Positions 57,899-64,000 of a stretch of DNA of 64,000 nt are shown here, in pieces. The stretch is from the NCBI RefSeq assembly GCF_003182475.1, contig NZ_QGTS01000014.1, positions 1 to 64,000 of the forward strand, written 5' to 3'. The DNA is from Mangrovibacter plantisponsor (lineage in GTDB: Bacteria; Pseudomonadota; Gammaproteobacteria; Enterobacterales; Enterobacteriaceae). Position numbers and translations under genes: made by a program. Positions within the stretch are counted from its first letter, which is position 1, and each line of letters opens with the position of its first letter. Under the pieces are notes generated by a model, which saw only the letters and a list, made by a program, of their open reading frames with translations, did not search any database and was not told the origin of the DNA.

Positions 57899-58687
57899 AT
57901 GCCACTACATAACCCGGATCAGGGCGATTTTGAACGCAAGGCCAAAGAACTCGAAAACTATGCCCGTCAACTGGCAAGCCGCTACATGTTCAGTACTTCA
58001 GAAGATTTCGTATATGAACAGCAAGTATTCATCGAAAGTCTGAAACGAGATATCAAAACCAACTGTATGTCCTGGCGGTACGGTATCGCTGAAATTGATC
58101 GCAACATTGAGTACTTGAAGAAGCAAGAAACCATGTTGCTGACTCAGCAAATACAAATGTATGCGATCATTGAGAAGGTAGAAGATCAACGAAATACAAA
58201 TATCAGACTAGCAAGAATTGGTTTTGTAGCCGCCGCCGCCCAAGTGATGGGCGGTATAGGTATCTGTACTGAAAGTCTTGGAACAGCCTGTGCCGGGTAT
58301 GGTTCACCAAACATAATTCAAGGCCTTAATAACTTCTATGAGAATGGCTATTACCTTTTATTCCAGGAAAGTACTTCCGGTACTGTTAGGGATGCTTACA
58401 GATATATAGTGAGTAAATTTGGTGGTTCCAATAATACTGCTGATTTGATTTATGGGACGGTAGATATTGGTCTAACAACAAGCAGTTACACAAAACTGAT
58501 GATGTTGTCTAGAGAAAAATCTTGGTCATTGTTCAGACATATACGATCTGATTATATTCGTGGATGGAAAACCGTAACAGTACCTAATATGTTGGTTGAC
58601 GGAATAGGTACAAGTGCTACAGGATATCAAATGTATCAAATAAGACAAAATCAAATATTAGAAGAAGCGAAAGAGAAAACCAAATGA
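57899..58687 (+). CDS. DUF4225-family protein, putative membrane-acting toxin or T6SS effector
   Basis: The 262-residue protein has an N-terminal helical half (about 1-100, coiled-coil tendency), a central hydrophobic glycine/alanine segment (VAAAAQVMGGIGICTESLGT, about 110-135), then NNFYENGYYLL and the run IYGTVDIGL, KSWSLFRHI and SDYIRGW. These C-terminal marks (YGxVDxxL, W-x-L-F, DYI-R) are those I associate with DUF4225. I recall no settled biochemical function; the hydrophobic centre suggests membrane insertion. The gene overlaps the next by 4 bp, and that partner is a multi-TM protein, the usual sign of toxin and immunity. No PAAR, MIX or signal peptide is visible, so delivery is unknown. 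Confidence 0.75.
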   Translation: MPLHNPDQGDFERKAKELENYARQLASRYMFSTSEDFVYEQQVFIESLKRDIKTNCMSWRYGIAEIDRNIEYLKKQETMLLTQQIQMYAIIEKVEDQRNTNIRLARIGFVAAAAQVMGGIGICTESLGTACAGYGSPNIIQGLNNFYENGYYLLFQESTSGTVRDAYRYIVSKFGGSNNTADLIYGTVDIGLTTSSYTKLMMLSREKSWSLFRHIRSDYIRGWKTVTVPNMLVDGIGTSATGYQMYQIRQNQILEEAKEKTK

Positions 58688-59004
58688 CCTATAATGATAT
58701 TATAATAACAGATTCAATATGGCCTCCAGTACTGTATTATACTGTGTCAATTATTGTTGGCATAATACTATATATTGGTAAGCTCTTGGTACATCGTTAT
58801 GCTAACCTAACTGTATGTGTATGTTATGCTTTGTTTGTATCATTTATTGCTGGTGTACATGTATGTATAGCCAGATTTGGTGGTGAATTTACAGATACCG
58901 TATTTGGAGTATATTTAGATACACTTACCTATAGATCCATATATAATGGTGCTTTTTTCTTTTTTCTGGCATACGGCATAGCTATACCCACAAAATTCAA
59001 ATAA
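58684..59004 (+). CDS. Putative immunity membrane protein, paralogue of the modC-ybhA array
   Basis: A 106-residue protein with three to four TM segments that starts MTYNDIIITDSIWPPVLYYT and keeps all family marks of the four array genes at 50072-51452: SIWPP, VSIIVG, LYIGK, HRYAN, FGGEF, YLDTLTYRSI and PTKFK. It is translationally coupled (ATGA) to the DUF4225 gene, which makes it the likely cognate immunity protein. Finding the same family both inside the element and as an array just outside the attachment site is the central observation of this window. Confidence 0.8.
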   Translation: MTYNDIIITDSIWPPVLYYTVSIIVGIILYIGKLLVHRYANLTVCVCYALFVSFIAGVHVCIARFGGEFTDTVFGVYLDTLTYRSIYNGAFFFFLAYGIAIPTKFK

Positions 59005-59058
59005 TCACAATGTCCAGTACTTGCACTTAACTGAAGAGGCTGGACACTATCACAATGA

Positions 59059-59796
59059 TCAATTCTTATTATTTTTAATAATAAAATCATCAATAGGATT
59101 ATTACTTTTGATTAATTCATTTACTTGGCTATATAAGTTAAAATCGTTATCCATAAGTTGTTTTTTAATATTAGTTAATTTTTTAACTAACGGCTTTTTA
59201 GAATCTTGGTCTGCGTGAATATACATAGGTACTTCAGTTTTCAATTCATAGATATCAGTATAGTATTGTCTATACCAATCATTTCTTGAGTTTATTTTAG
59301 CTTGGATATCCTCTGAAGCTGTGTTTAGTGAATAATTATATCTTTTTACGGAATTAAACTTTCCCACAATTGAATATGATAGATTGGTAAATTCAAAAAA
59401 TCTTGTTTCAAAATAGTGAAAATTTTCATCTAGTGAATTCAATGCTGTTCTATCCTCATTAAGACAACTCTGTAGATCACTGGTGAAATGTGTGAGTTTA
59501 ACCATTAAATGAAAATCTTTATTGGCAAGGTCTACCATGCTGGTATATATAAGATCATCAATAATACTATGAACAATATCATAGCGTTTCTGACTTATCC
59601 ATTCGGGTGCTTTCTTATAAGCCATACCAGCAACAATCAAAGTACCGAATGTTGATAGAGAACTTAACCAATCACTAACACTACCCAATTCCATAACATG
59701 TCCTGCATATTGATTCAGTAGTACATTAGCAAAGGTTATAACAGCCATCAATAATAGTACAATGATTAATCCGATTAGAATCCTGTTTACTTTCAT
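59059..59796 (-). CDS. Two-TM protein of unknown function (245 aa)
   Basis: Two N-terminal hydrophobic segments (about 5-27 and 42-60) are followed by a long helical cytoplasmic domain rich in Lys, Asp and Asn. The family is not recognised. A GGGAG ribosome-binding site precedes the start at 59796. It lies on the minus strand, convergent with the immunity gene, together with the next two-TM gene. GTAC density here is about the random level, unlike the backbone genes, which suggests separately acquired cargo. Two-TM sensor-plus-effector layouts are common in phage defence proteins. Confidence 0.6.
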   Translation of the reverse strand: MKVNRILIGLIIVLLLMAVITFANVLLNQYAGHVMELGSVSDWLSSLSTFGTLIVAGMAYKKAPEWISQKRYDIVHSIIDDLIYTSMVDLANKDFHLMVKLTHFTSDLQSCLNEDRTALNSLDENFHYFETRFFEFTNLSYSIVGKFNSVKRYNYSLNTASEDIQAKINSRNDWYRQYYTDIYELKTEVPMYIHADQDSKKPLVKKLTNIKKQLMDNDFNLYSQVNELIKSNNPIDDFIIKNNKN

Positions 59797-59865
59797 GTAT
59801 ACTCTCCCTGCTTTACCTTATCTGGTCTGTATGGTGGCTTGTGACTGGATGGGGTAAAGCAACTA

Positions 59866-60609
59866 TTAGGAGGATGACAATCTAGATAAACAATCAGTGA
59901 TTATTTTTCTATCAAAATGATAGTATTGAGCATCGAAACCATTTAAAAATTGAATCAAGTCAATTGAAATACAAGAGTTTACATACTCTTTGCCATCAAC
60001 TGAATATATCTCTACAGGTATCTTGTATGATATAGAAGATAACTTTTCTAAAAAAAGGATTTGCTCATTGAAACCACAAGTTTTGAACGTGTAGGAAAAA
60101 TTTATAGTAAACTGACCTGTGCTTTCTGGACGTATTTCTAACGGAAATAGATTATTGAATTGCGTATGGTAGCTTATCGAATCCTGCATTGTCTTTAATA
60201 AAGATAGTAGGTTACTTAAATCTATAGAATTAATCGAAATTGAATGTTTTTTATGGTTCTGTATGTTAAATGTAAATTTGAAATGTAATATTCTAATCTG
60301 TACAGCTTGGTTTGTAACGCCTGCTTGTAATTTTACACTTTCGCTTTCAATGACCACTTTTTTTTGTTGTTTTTCTTGTAACTTTTCATATGTTTTTTTC
60401 CATGTCCTGTAGCTAGAAAAAAAGAATAGAAGAACAATAATAGCTGATGTTATTTCTACTTGATATGGTTTTATATATTCAACCAAGTTGAATGCAGAAT
60501 AGTACGCAACTAATGAGACAGCCGTAGCCAATATTGATTTTACTACGCCAAAGCTTTCAGTTACTTCCTTGATATCGATGTACAGACTTTTGATGTAGGT
60601 CTTAAACAT
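59866..60609 (-). CDS. Two-TM protein of unknown function (247 aa)
   Basis: It has two TM segments (about 24-44 and 52-70) and then a soluble domain with a beta-strand pattern (VQIRILHFKFTFNIQNHKK, SISINSIDLS, GQFTINFSYTF). I do not recognise it. It lies 69 bp upstream of 59059-59796 on the same strand, so both may be one transcription unit on the opposite strand to the rest of the element, the usual place for accessory genes. Confidence 0.6.
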   Translation of the reverse strand: MFKTYIKSLYIDIKEVTESFGVVKSILATAVSLVAYYSAFNLVEYIKPYQVEITSAIIVLLFFFSSYRTWKKTYEKLQEKQQKKVVIESESVKLQAGVTNQAVQIRILHFKFTFNIQNHKKHSISINSIDLSNLLSLLKTMQDSISYHTQFNNLFPLEIRPESTGQFTINFSYTFKTCGFNEQILFLEKLSSISYKIPVEIYSVDGKEYVNSCISIDLIQFLNGFDAQYYHFDRKIITDCLSRLSSS

Positions 60610-60820
60610 TCAAAACGCCCCAGAGAACAGTGATAAGGAGTATTGTACTCTATAAGCAAAGTCGGACAAGTTGTGATTTTTGCGAATAGTAATCAATATC
60701 ATCTATAGTTTCGGGTAGAATTAAGTTACATGATACTGGCAGATATCTAAAATCTTGTGCTATACCTAACTGTTTATACTAACAGTATATGTGATTAATT
60801 ATTTTTTATAGGAGTGTACT

Positions 60821-61054
60821 ATGAGCATGAAACTTAATCAGAATGGAGCAGAATGTTTAAGAGATTTCTATACAGAAAAGAAAGCTTTTTTTGAAAATGA
60901 AAGGGTAAAATTAGATAGCTATATCGATACTGATGATTATAAAAATAATGAAGCTTTTAAAAATGAAATAGATGATTTATATAATGACGTAATGAATAAA
61001 ATCACCCACTGTAAGTTTAAAATAAATGAGATGGAAGGTTATCTGAAAGAGTAA
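60821..61054 (+). CDS. Small coiled-coil protein, unknown (77 aa)
   Basis: The protein starts MSMKLNQNGAECLRDFYTEK and is a charged, almost wholly helical chain. TAGGAG lies about nine bases before ATG 60821. I recognise no family; length and charge fit a small phage regulator or structural helper. Confidence 0.55.
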   Translation: MSMKLNQNGAECLRDFYTEKKAFFENERVKLDSYIDTDDYKNNEAFKNEIDDLYNDVMNKITHCKFKINEMEGYLKE

Positions 61055-61319
61055 CCATTCATAGTGTATTTGTTATTTTACAGTGCACCTTAGAGATCCA
61101 TTTATATAGAAGAGTAGATTAGTAAGGTGCACACTAACCACTTCATGATCATTTATTGATATCTGTAAAAGAAAATGAAGCGTACTGATAAAATATCATT
61201 ATAAATAATAATGAATGCCATTTAAGCAAAATTCAGTAAGATCGCGTAGGTTCTCGGATTTTAGACGAAGATCGCGAGGTTTCGCAGCTCGGCCTTTAAA
61301 ATATATTTGTGATTTTTAA
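61055..61319. other. Noncoding gap with AAGATCGCG direct repeat
   Basis: In this convergent gap AAGATCGCG occurs at 61238-61246 and again at 61268-61276 within a short GC-richer patch of an otherwise AT-rich region. No clear terminator hairpin is present. I see no gene. Confidence 0.45.
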
Positions 61320-61877
61320 TCACTCCCGAACCGGATGCCCCAGAATCAGTACTCCTATTTTATTATTTTTACCTACCTGGAATTCATCATTGAAAAAGTA
61401 CTCCCATGCATCTTGTTTAATCATATTGTATACTTCTGGTCTATTAGGTTGATCTGTTATGGTGTAGAAACCAACAAACCAAGAAGACCTCTGGTTATAT
61501 TCACAAGATAACACCCCCCTTAATTTATTGTAATCTTCACACATCAAACTGTATAAGCTACTCATGTATGGATTAGTTTTAAGTTCTACAAAATAAAATT
61601 GACCAATTGCAGTGCCAAATTTTCTAAATATAATGTCTATGAATATATGTGAACGACCTTTTAATTTTCTTTTATCTGGCAGAGCATTTACTTCACGTTC
61701 AACTTCATATTTTTCTGTACTGTCGATATAGTACTGTAATTCTAGCTGCAACCACTTTTCCCAATCGGAAATTTCTTTATTCTTTATAAAACCTAGTTTG
61801 GATTTTATATGACTTACACTCATAAAATCTGATATTAAATTTTTAATATCTGTCCCATCTTTTTTGTAGTTAGGCAT
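61320..61877 (-). CDS. PD-(D/E)XK nuclease-like protein (185 aa)
   Basis: A PD-(D/E)XK fold is suggested by WEKWLQLELQYYI with a helix carrying Glu, then HIFIDIIFRK (metal-binding Asp in a beta strand), then about 16 residues later FYFVELKTNP (E-x-K in the next strand). This is the D-x(n)-ExK active-site pattern in the right secondary-structure order. No restriction or CRISPR partner is adjacent. It lies on the minus strand just left of the terminase genes, a common site for homing-like or defence nucleases. Which subfamily it belongs to is not clear. Confidence 0.6.
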   Translation of the reverse strand: MPNYKKDGTDIKNLISDFMSVSHIKSKLGFIKNKEISDWEKWLQLELQYYIDSTEKYEVEREVNALPDKRKLKGRSHIFIDIIFRKFGTAIGQFYFVELKTNPYMSSLYSLMCEDYNKLRGVLSCEYNQRSSWFVGFYTITDQPNRPEVYNMIKQDAWEYFFNDEFQVGKNNKIGVLILGHPVRE

Positions 61878-61938
61878 TCTCTTATCCTGATTGATTTCAT
61901 AAACAGATAAATACTCTCAAATGATAAGGAAATCAATC

Positions 61939-62469
61939 ATGAAATTTAATATCAGTCAATTAGCGAAAAAATATGGTTACGATGAATCTACGGTGCGTTC
62001 ATGGCGTGATGTACGCAGTATGCCAGTAGATACAGAAGAAAATGCATGTGAATGGATTGTAGAGAACATATTAAAACCATTGCGTGATGGTAACGTACAG
62101 GAACGAATACAGCAGGAACGCCTTAAGAAGATGTCAGCAGAGGCAGCCACCGCAGAGATAGAACTTGAACAGAGGCTTGGTAATTTAATCGAACTATCCT
62201 ATCTGGAACAGTCACTATCAGAGTACTTCAGCCAGATGAAGAACTATCTACGCTCAATACCACAGAAGTACTACTTAGAATTGTTTGAATGCCAGGATGC
62301 ATTAGAACTAAAAGTACTACTACAAAATATTATTGATGAAGTACTAAACGAAATAGGAAATCAGGAATACGAATTCACGGAAGAATTAGATGAACAGGAA
62401 GAAATTACAATCAATCTTGAAGAAGTCGATCAAGATGATATTACCACCAAGGAAGATGAAACCCAGTGA
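61939..62469 (+). CDS. Phage terminase small subunit (Nu1-like)
   Basis: The 176-residue protein opens with a winged helix-turn-helix like lambda Nu1 (FNISQLAKKYGYDESTVRSW, then PVDTEENACEWI), followed by a charged helix and an acidic tail. It recognises the packaging site and recruits the large subunit. I start at ATG 61939 behind AAGGA; the frame could start six codons earlier. It overlaps the large subunit by 14 bp. If packaging is lambda-like, a cos site should lie just upstream, in 61878-61938 or nearby. Confidence 0.8.
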   Translation: MKFNISQLAKKYGYDESTVRSWRDVRSMPVDTEENACEWIVENILKPLRDGNVQERIQQERLKKMSAEAATAEIELEQRLGNLIELSYLEQSLSEYFSQMKNYLRSIPQKYYLELFECQDALELKVLLQNIIDEVLNEIGNQEYEFTEELDEQEEITINLEEVDQDDITTKEDETQ

Positions 62470-64000
62470 TTGGGTACAGAATAATGTTACTTTTCCAGAT
62501 GGGCCAATGGCAGGGCAGTTTGTACGCCTATTCGAATTCCAGAAAGAACCATTAGACATAATAACAAATCCAAAAATACGGAAAGTAGTATTACAAAGTT
62601 CAGCACAATTATTAAAAACAACAGTCATGTTAAACGCAGCAATGTATTTCATGGCTAACGATTCGGCAAATATGGCTTTCGCTTCCAGTACTGGAAAGGA
62701 AGTAAAGCTAATGAAAACAGGTAAATTTGATAACGTTGTACAACGTAGCCCGGTACTCAATAGATTAGTAACAGACAAGAATAATAAATCATTCGCCAAC
62801 AACGCCGATCAGACACAACTTGTAGACGGAACCTTTTTGTACTGGTTGAACCTAAACGCCGCAAGTACTTTACGTGGTAAGACAATCAAACGTCTGTTTC
62901 TTGATGAAATCAGTAACGTTGAAGAAGGTGATGAAGGTAATCCCTTAAGACTTGCAGAACAACGTGCCGCCACCTTTACAGACGGCTTGGTTATGTGTGC
63001 CAGTACTCCAAAGCTTCCAGATGATTTGATCTGTACTGAGTACCAGTTATCAGACCAGAGAAAGTACTTTGTAACGTGTCCTCATTGCCAGCAGGAACAT
63101 ACGCTTGAATGGGAAAATGTCAGGTTTGAATTTAAGCAAATCAATGGTGGCAAGCGAGCAATACCTGATGAAGATACAGCCAGGTTAGTTTGCCCATGTT
63201 GTGAACATGAGATAACAGAGGCAGAACGTGCAAGGATAGTAAAACATGGGCGATGGATCGCGACTAATCCAGAAGTTAAAGACGTTGCCGGGTTTCATAT
63301 ATCCCGCCTTTACAGCCCGATTATCACTATTAAGACTTTGGTACAGTCATTTGCCGTTGCACACTACGAATTCAACCTACAATCATTCTATAACAATGAT
63401 TTAGGCTTACCCTACGATGACCAGATGAATCAGGAAATTGATTCTCTGTTACTGGAAAACCTACGCGAAGAATTCGATGTTAAGAGCATACCCGATGAAG
63501 CATTAGCAATCACAATGGGTATAGACCAGCAGTTAGACCGCCTTGAGTGTACAACGCTTGCATGGTCTGAAAATCATGTTTGGGTTGTGGATCATCGCTC
63601 ATTCTTCAGCCCGGACTGTACCAAGTACACGGCAAAGGCCTATCAGGAACTTGACGCCTATGTAAACGCAGATTTCCGTACAGTCAGTGGACGAAAAATA
63701 AAAGTACTTTGTGCCTTTGTAGATAGCAGTAACGGGAACGCGAGTAACACCATATACCGCTTTTGTGCAGGTAAGAAACTGTTCAGGGCAATCAAAGGTT
63801 CAAGCAGTACCACCAGTGATTTGTTCAAAGAATCCCGTACTGGTGGACACAATCTGGTAGTTCTCAACGTTAATGAAGGAAAGACAACAGTACGCCGCCT
63901 ACTTAATGGAGCACTATCGGAAGAAGCAGACCAGCTACCATTACAATTGCACTTTTCCAGTACCCTTCCAGATGACTATTTTGATCAGTTAACCAGTGAA
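62456..64000 (+). CDS. Phage terminase large subunit (GpA family), 3'-partial
   Basis: This frame, open to the right edge (515 codons so far), encodes a GpA-type packaging ATPase and nuclease. The Walker A region is SSAQLLKTT (residues 48-56), a deviant form typical of GpA proteins; Walker B is RLFLDEIS (Asp150, Glu151); a zinc-type CPHC and CPCC pair follows; the nuclease domain starts with MGIDQQLDRLE. ATG 62456 follows AAGGA inside the small subunit gene. GTAC is very frequent here. The stop lies beyond the window. Confidence 0.93.
   Translation, partial: MKPSDWVQNNVTFPDGPMAGQFVRLFEFQKEPLDIITNPKIRKVVLQSSAQLLKTTVMLNAAMYFMANDSANMAFASSTGKEVKLMKTGKFDNVVQRSPVLNRLVTDKNNKSFANNADQTQLVDGTFLYWLNLNAASTLRGKTIKRLFLDEISNVEEGDEGNPLRLAEQRAATFTDGLVMCASTPKLPDDLICTEYQLSDQRKYFVTCPHCQQEHTLEWENVRFEFKQINGGKRAIPDEDTARLVCPCCEHEITEAERARIVKHGRWIATNPEVKDVAGFHISRLYSPIITIKTLVQSFAVAHYEFNLQSFYNNDLGLPYDDQMNQEIDSLLLENLREEFDVKSIPDEALAITMGIDQQLDRLECTTLAWSENHVWVVDHRSFFSPDCTKYTAKAYQELDAYVNADFRTVSGRKIKVLCAFVDSSNGNASNTIYRFCAGKKLFRAIKGSSSTTSDLFKESRTGGHNLVVLNVNEGKTTVRRLLNGALSEEADQLPLQLHFSSTLPDDYFDQLTSE

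Larger units (their letters stand above)
52251..64000 (+). mobile_element. Prophage or phage satellite integrated in ybhA (left part)
   Basis: The element begins with a large serine recombinase beside the disrupted ybhA and reaches terminase genes at 61939 onward, running past the right edge. In between are mostly small AT-rich genes of unknown function plus a probable toxin/immunity pair. No replication, repressor, lysis, portal or capsid genes are recognisable in this part. A full temperate phage with its early region at the other end, or a terminase-carrying satellite, both fit. Confidence 0.88.

Noticed and set aside
62386-62802. 138-codon minus-strand frame over the terminase genes
   Set aside because: Shadow of the overlapping terminase small and large subunit genes, which have clear motifs on the plus strand.
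63658-63867. Minus-strand frame near the right edge
   Set aside because: Lies wholly inside the open GpA terminase frame and has no supporting signal.

Overview
This window is a stretch of enterobacterial chromosome, of the Enterobacteriaceae type but not E. coli itself, with a mobile element entering at its right end. Gene order and protein similarity from gltA to modC follow the E. coli K-12 map closely (gltA, sdhCDAB, sucABCD, cydABX-ybgE, ybgC-tolQRAB-pal-cpoB, Lys/Val tRNAs, nadA, zitB, aroG, gpmA, galMKTE, modF, modE, acrZ, modABC, ybhA). Several genes found there in E. coli are missing here: mngRAB between sucD and cydA, pnuC after nadA, and ybgS before aroG.

Region 1 (1-12840) is the distal part of a type VI secretion (T6SS) cluster, transcribed rightward. 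It holds a DUF6708-like gene frameshifted at a run of ten Gs, an unknown two-TM protein, TssM, TssA, a PAAR protein, TssF, TssG, the TssJ lipoprotein, TssE, and a membrane-anchored TssA-like protein of the TagA/VasL type. The sheath, Hcp, ClpV, VgrG, TssK and TssL genes are not in the window and presumably lie to the left. A terminator that works in both directions separates this cluster from gltA.

Region 2 (12933-49876) is the conserved core: TCA cycle genes, cytochrome bd, the Tol-Pal envelope system, five tRNA genes, NAD, aromatic and galactose metabolism, and molybdate uptake and regulation. Many classical control sites can be read directly: FNR (cydA), NadR (nadA), TyrR (aroG), Fur (gpmA), GalR and CRP (gal), ModE (modA), and the likely SdhX sRNA after sucD. 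After the last tRNA-Lys lies a partial copy of the tRNA 3' end split by a 64-nt insert.

Region 3 (50072-51452) is an AT-rich tandem array of four paralogous small membrane proteins between modC and ybhA. They share SIWPP, an FG-x-(D/E)/E-F type motif, LD-Y-SI and a C-terminal P-(K/R)-(F/L)K. A fifth family member lies inside the mobile element at 58684-59004, where it overlaps by 4 bp the gene for a DUF4225-family protein. My reading is that the element carries a toxin/effector and its immunity protein, and that the chromosome next to the integration site holds an array of orphan immunity genes. With a T6SS cluster in the same window, this is the best candidate for an undescribed system.

Region 4 (52251-64000 and beyond) is the left part of a prophage or phage satellite integrated within ybhA, which loses its 5' part including the catalytic aspartate motif. 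It starts with a large serine recombinase and runs through many small AT-rich genes of unknown function: a ribbon-helix-helix-like regulator, a very acidic protein, the DUF4225/immunity pair, two reverse-strand two-TM proteins and a PD-(D/E)XK nuclease-like protein. It then reaches a Nu1-like small terminase and a GpA-type large terminase that runs off the right edge. The backbone genes of this element are strikingly rich in the tetramer GTAC. No replication, lysis, portal or capsid genes are visible in the part shown.
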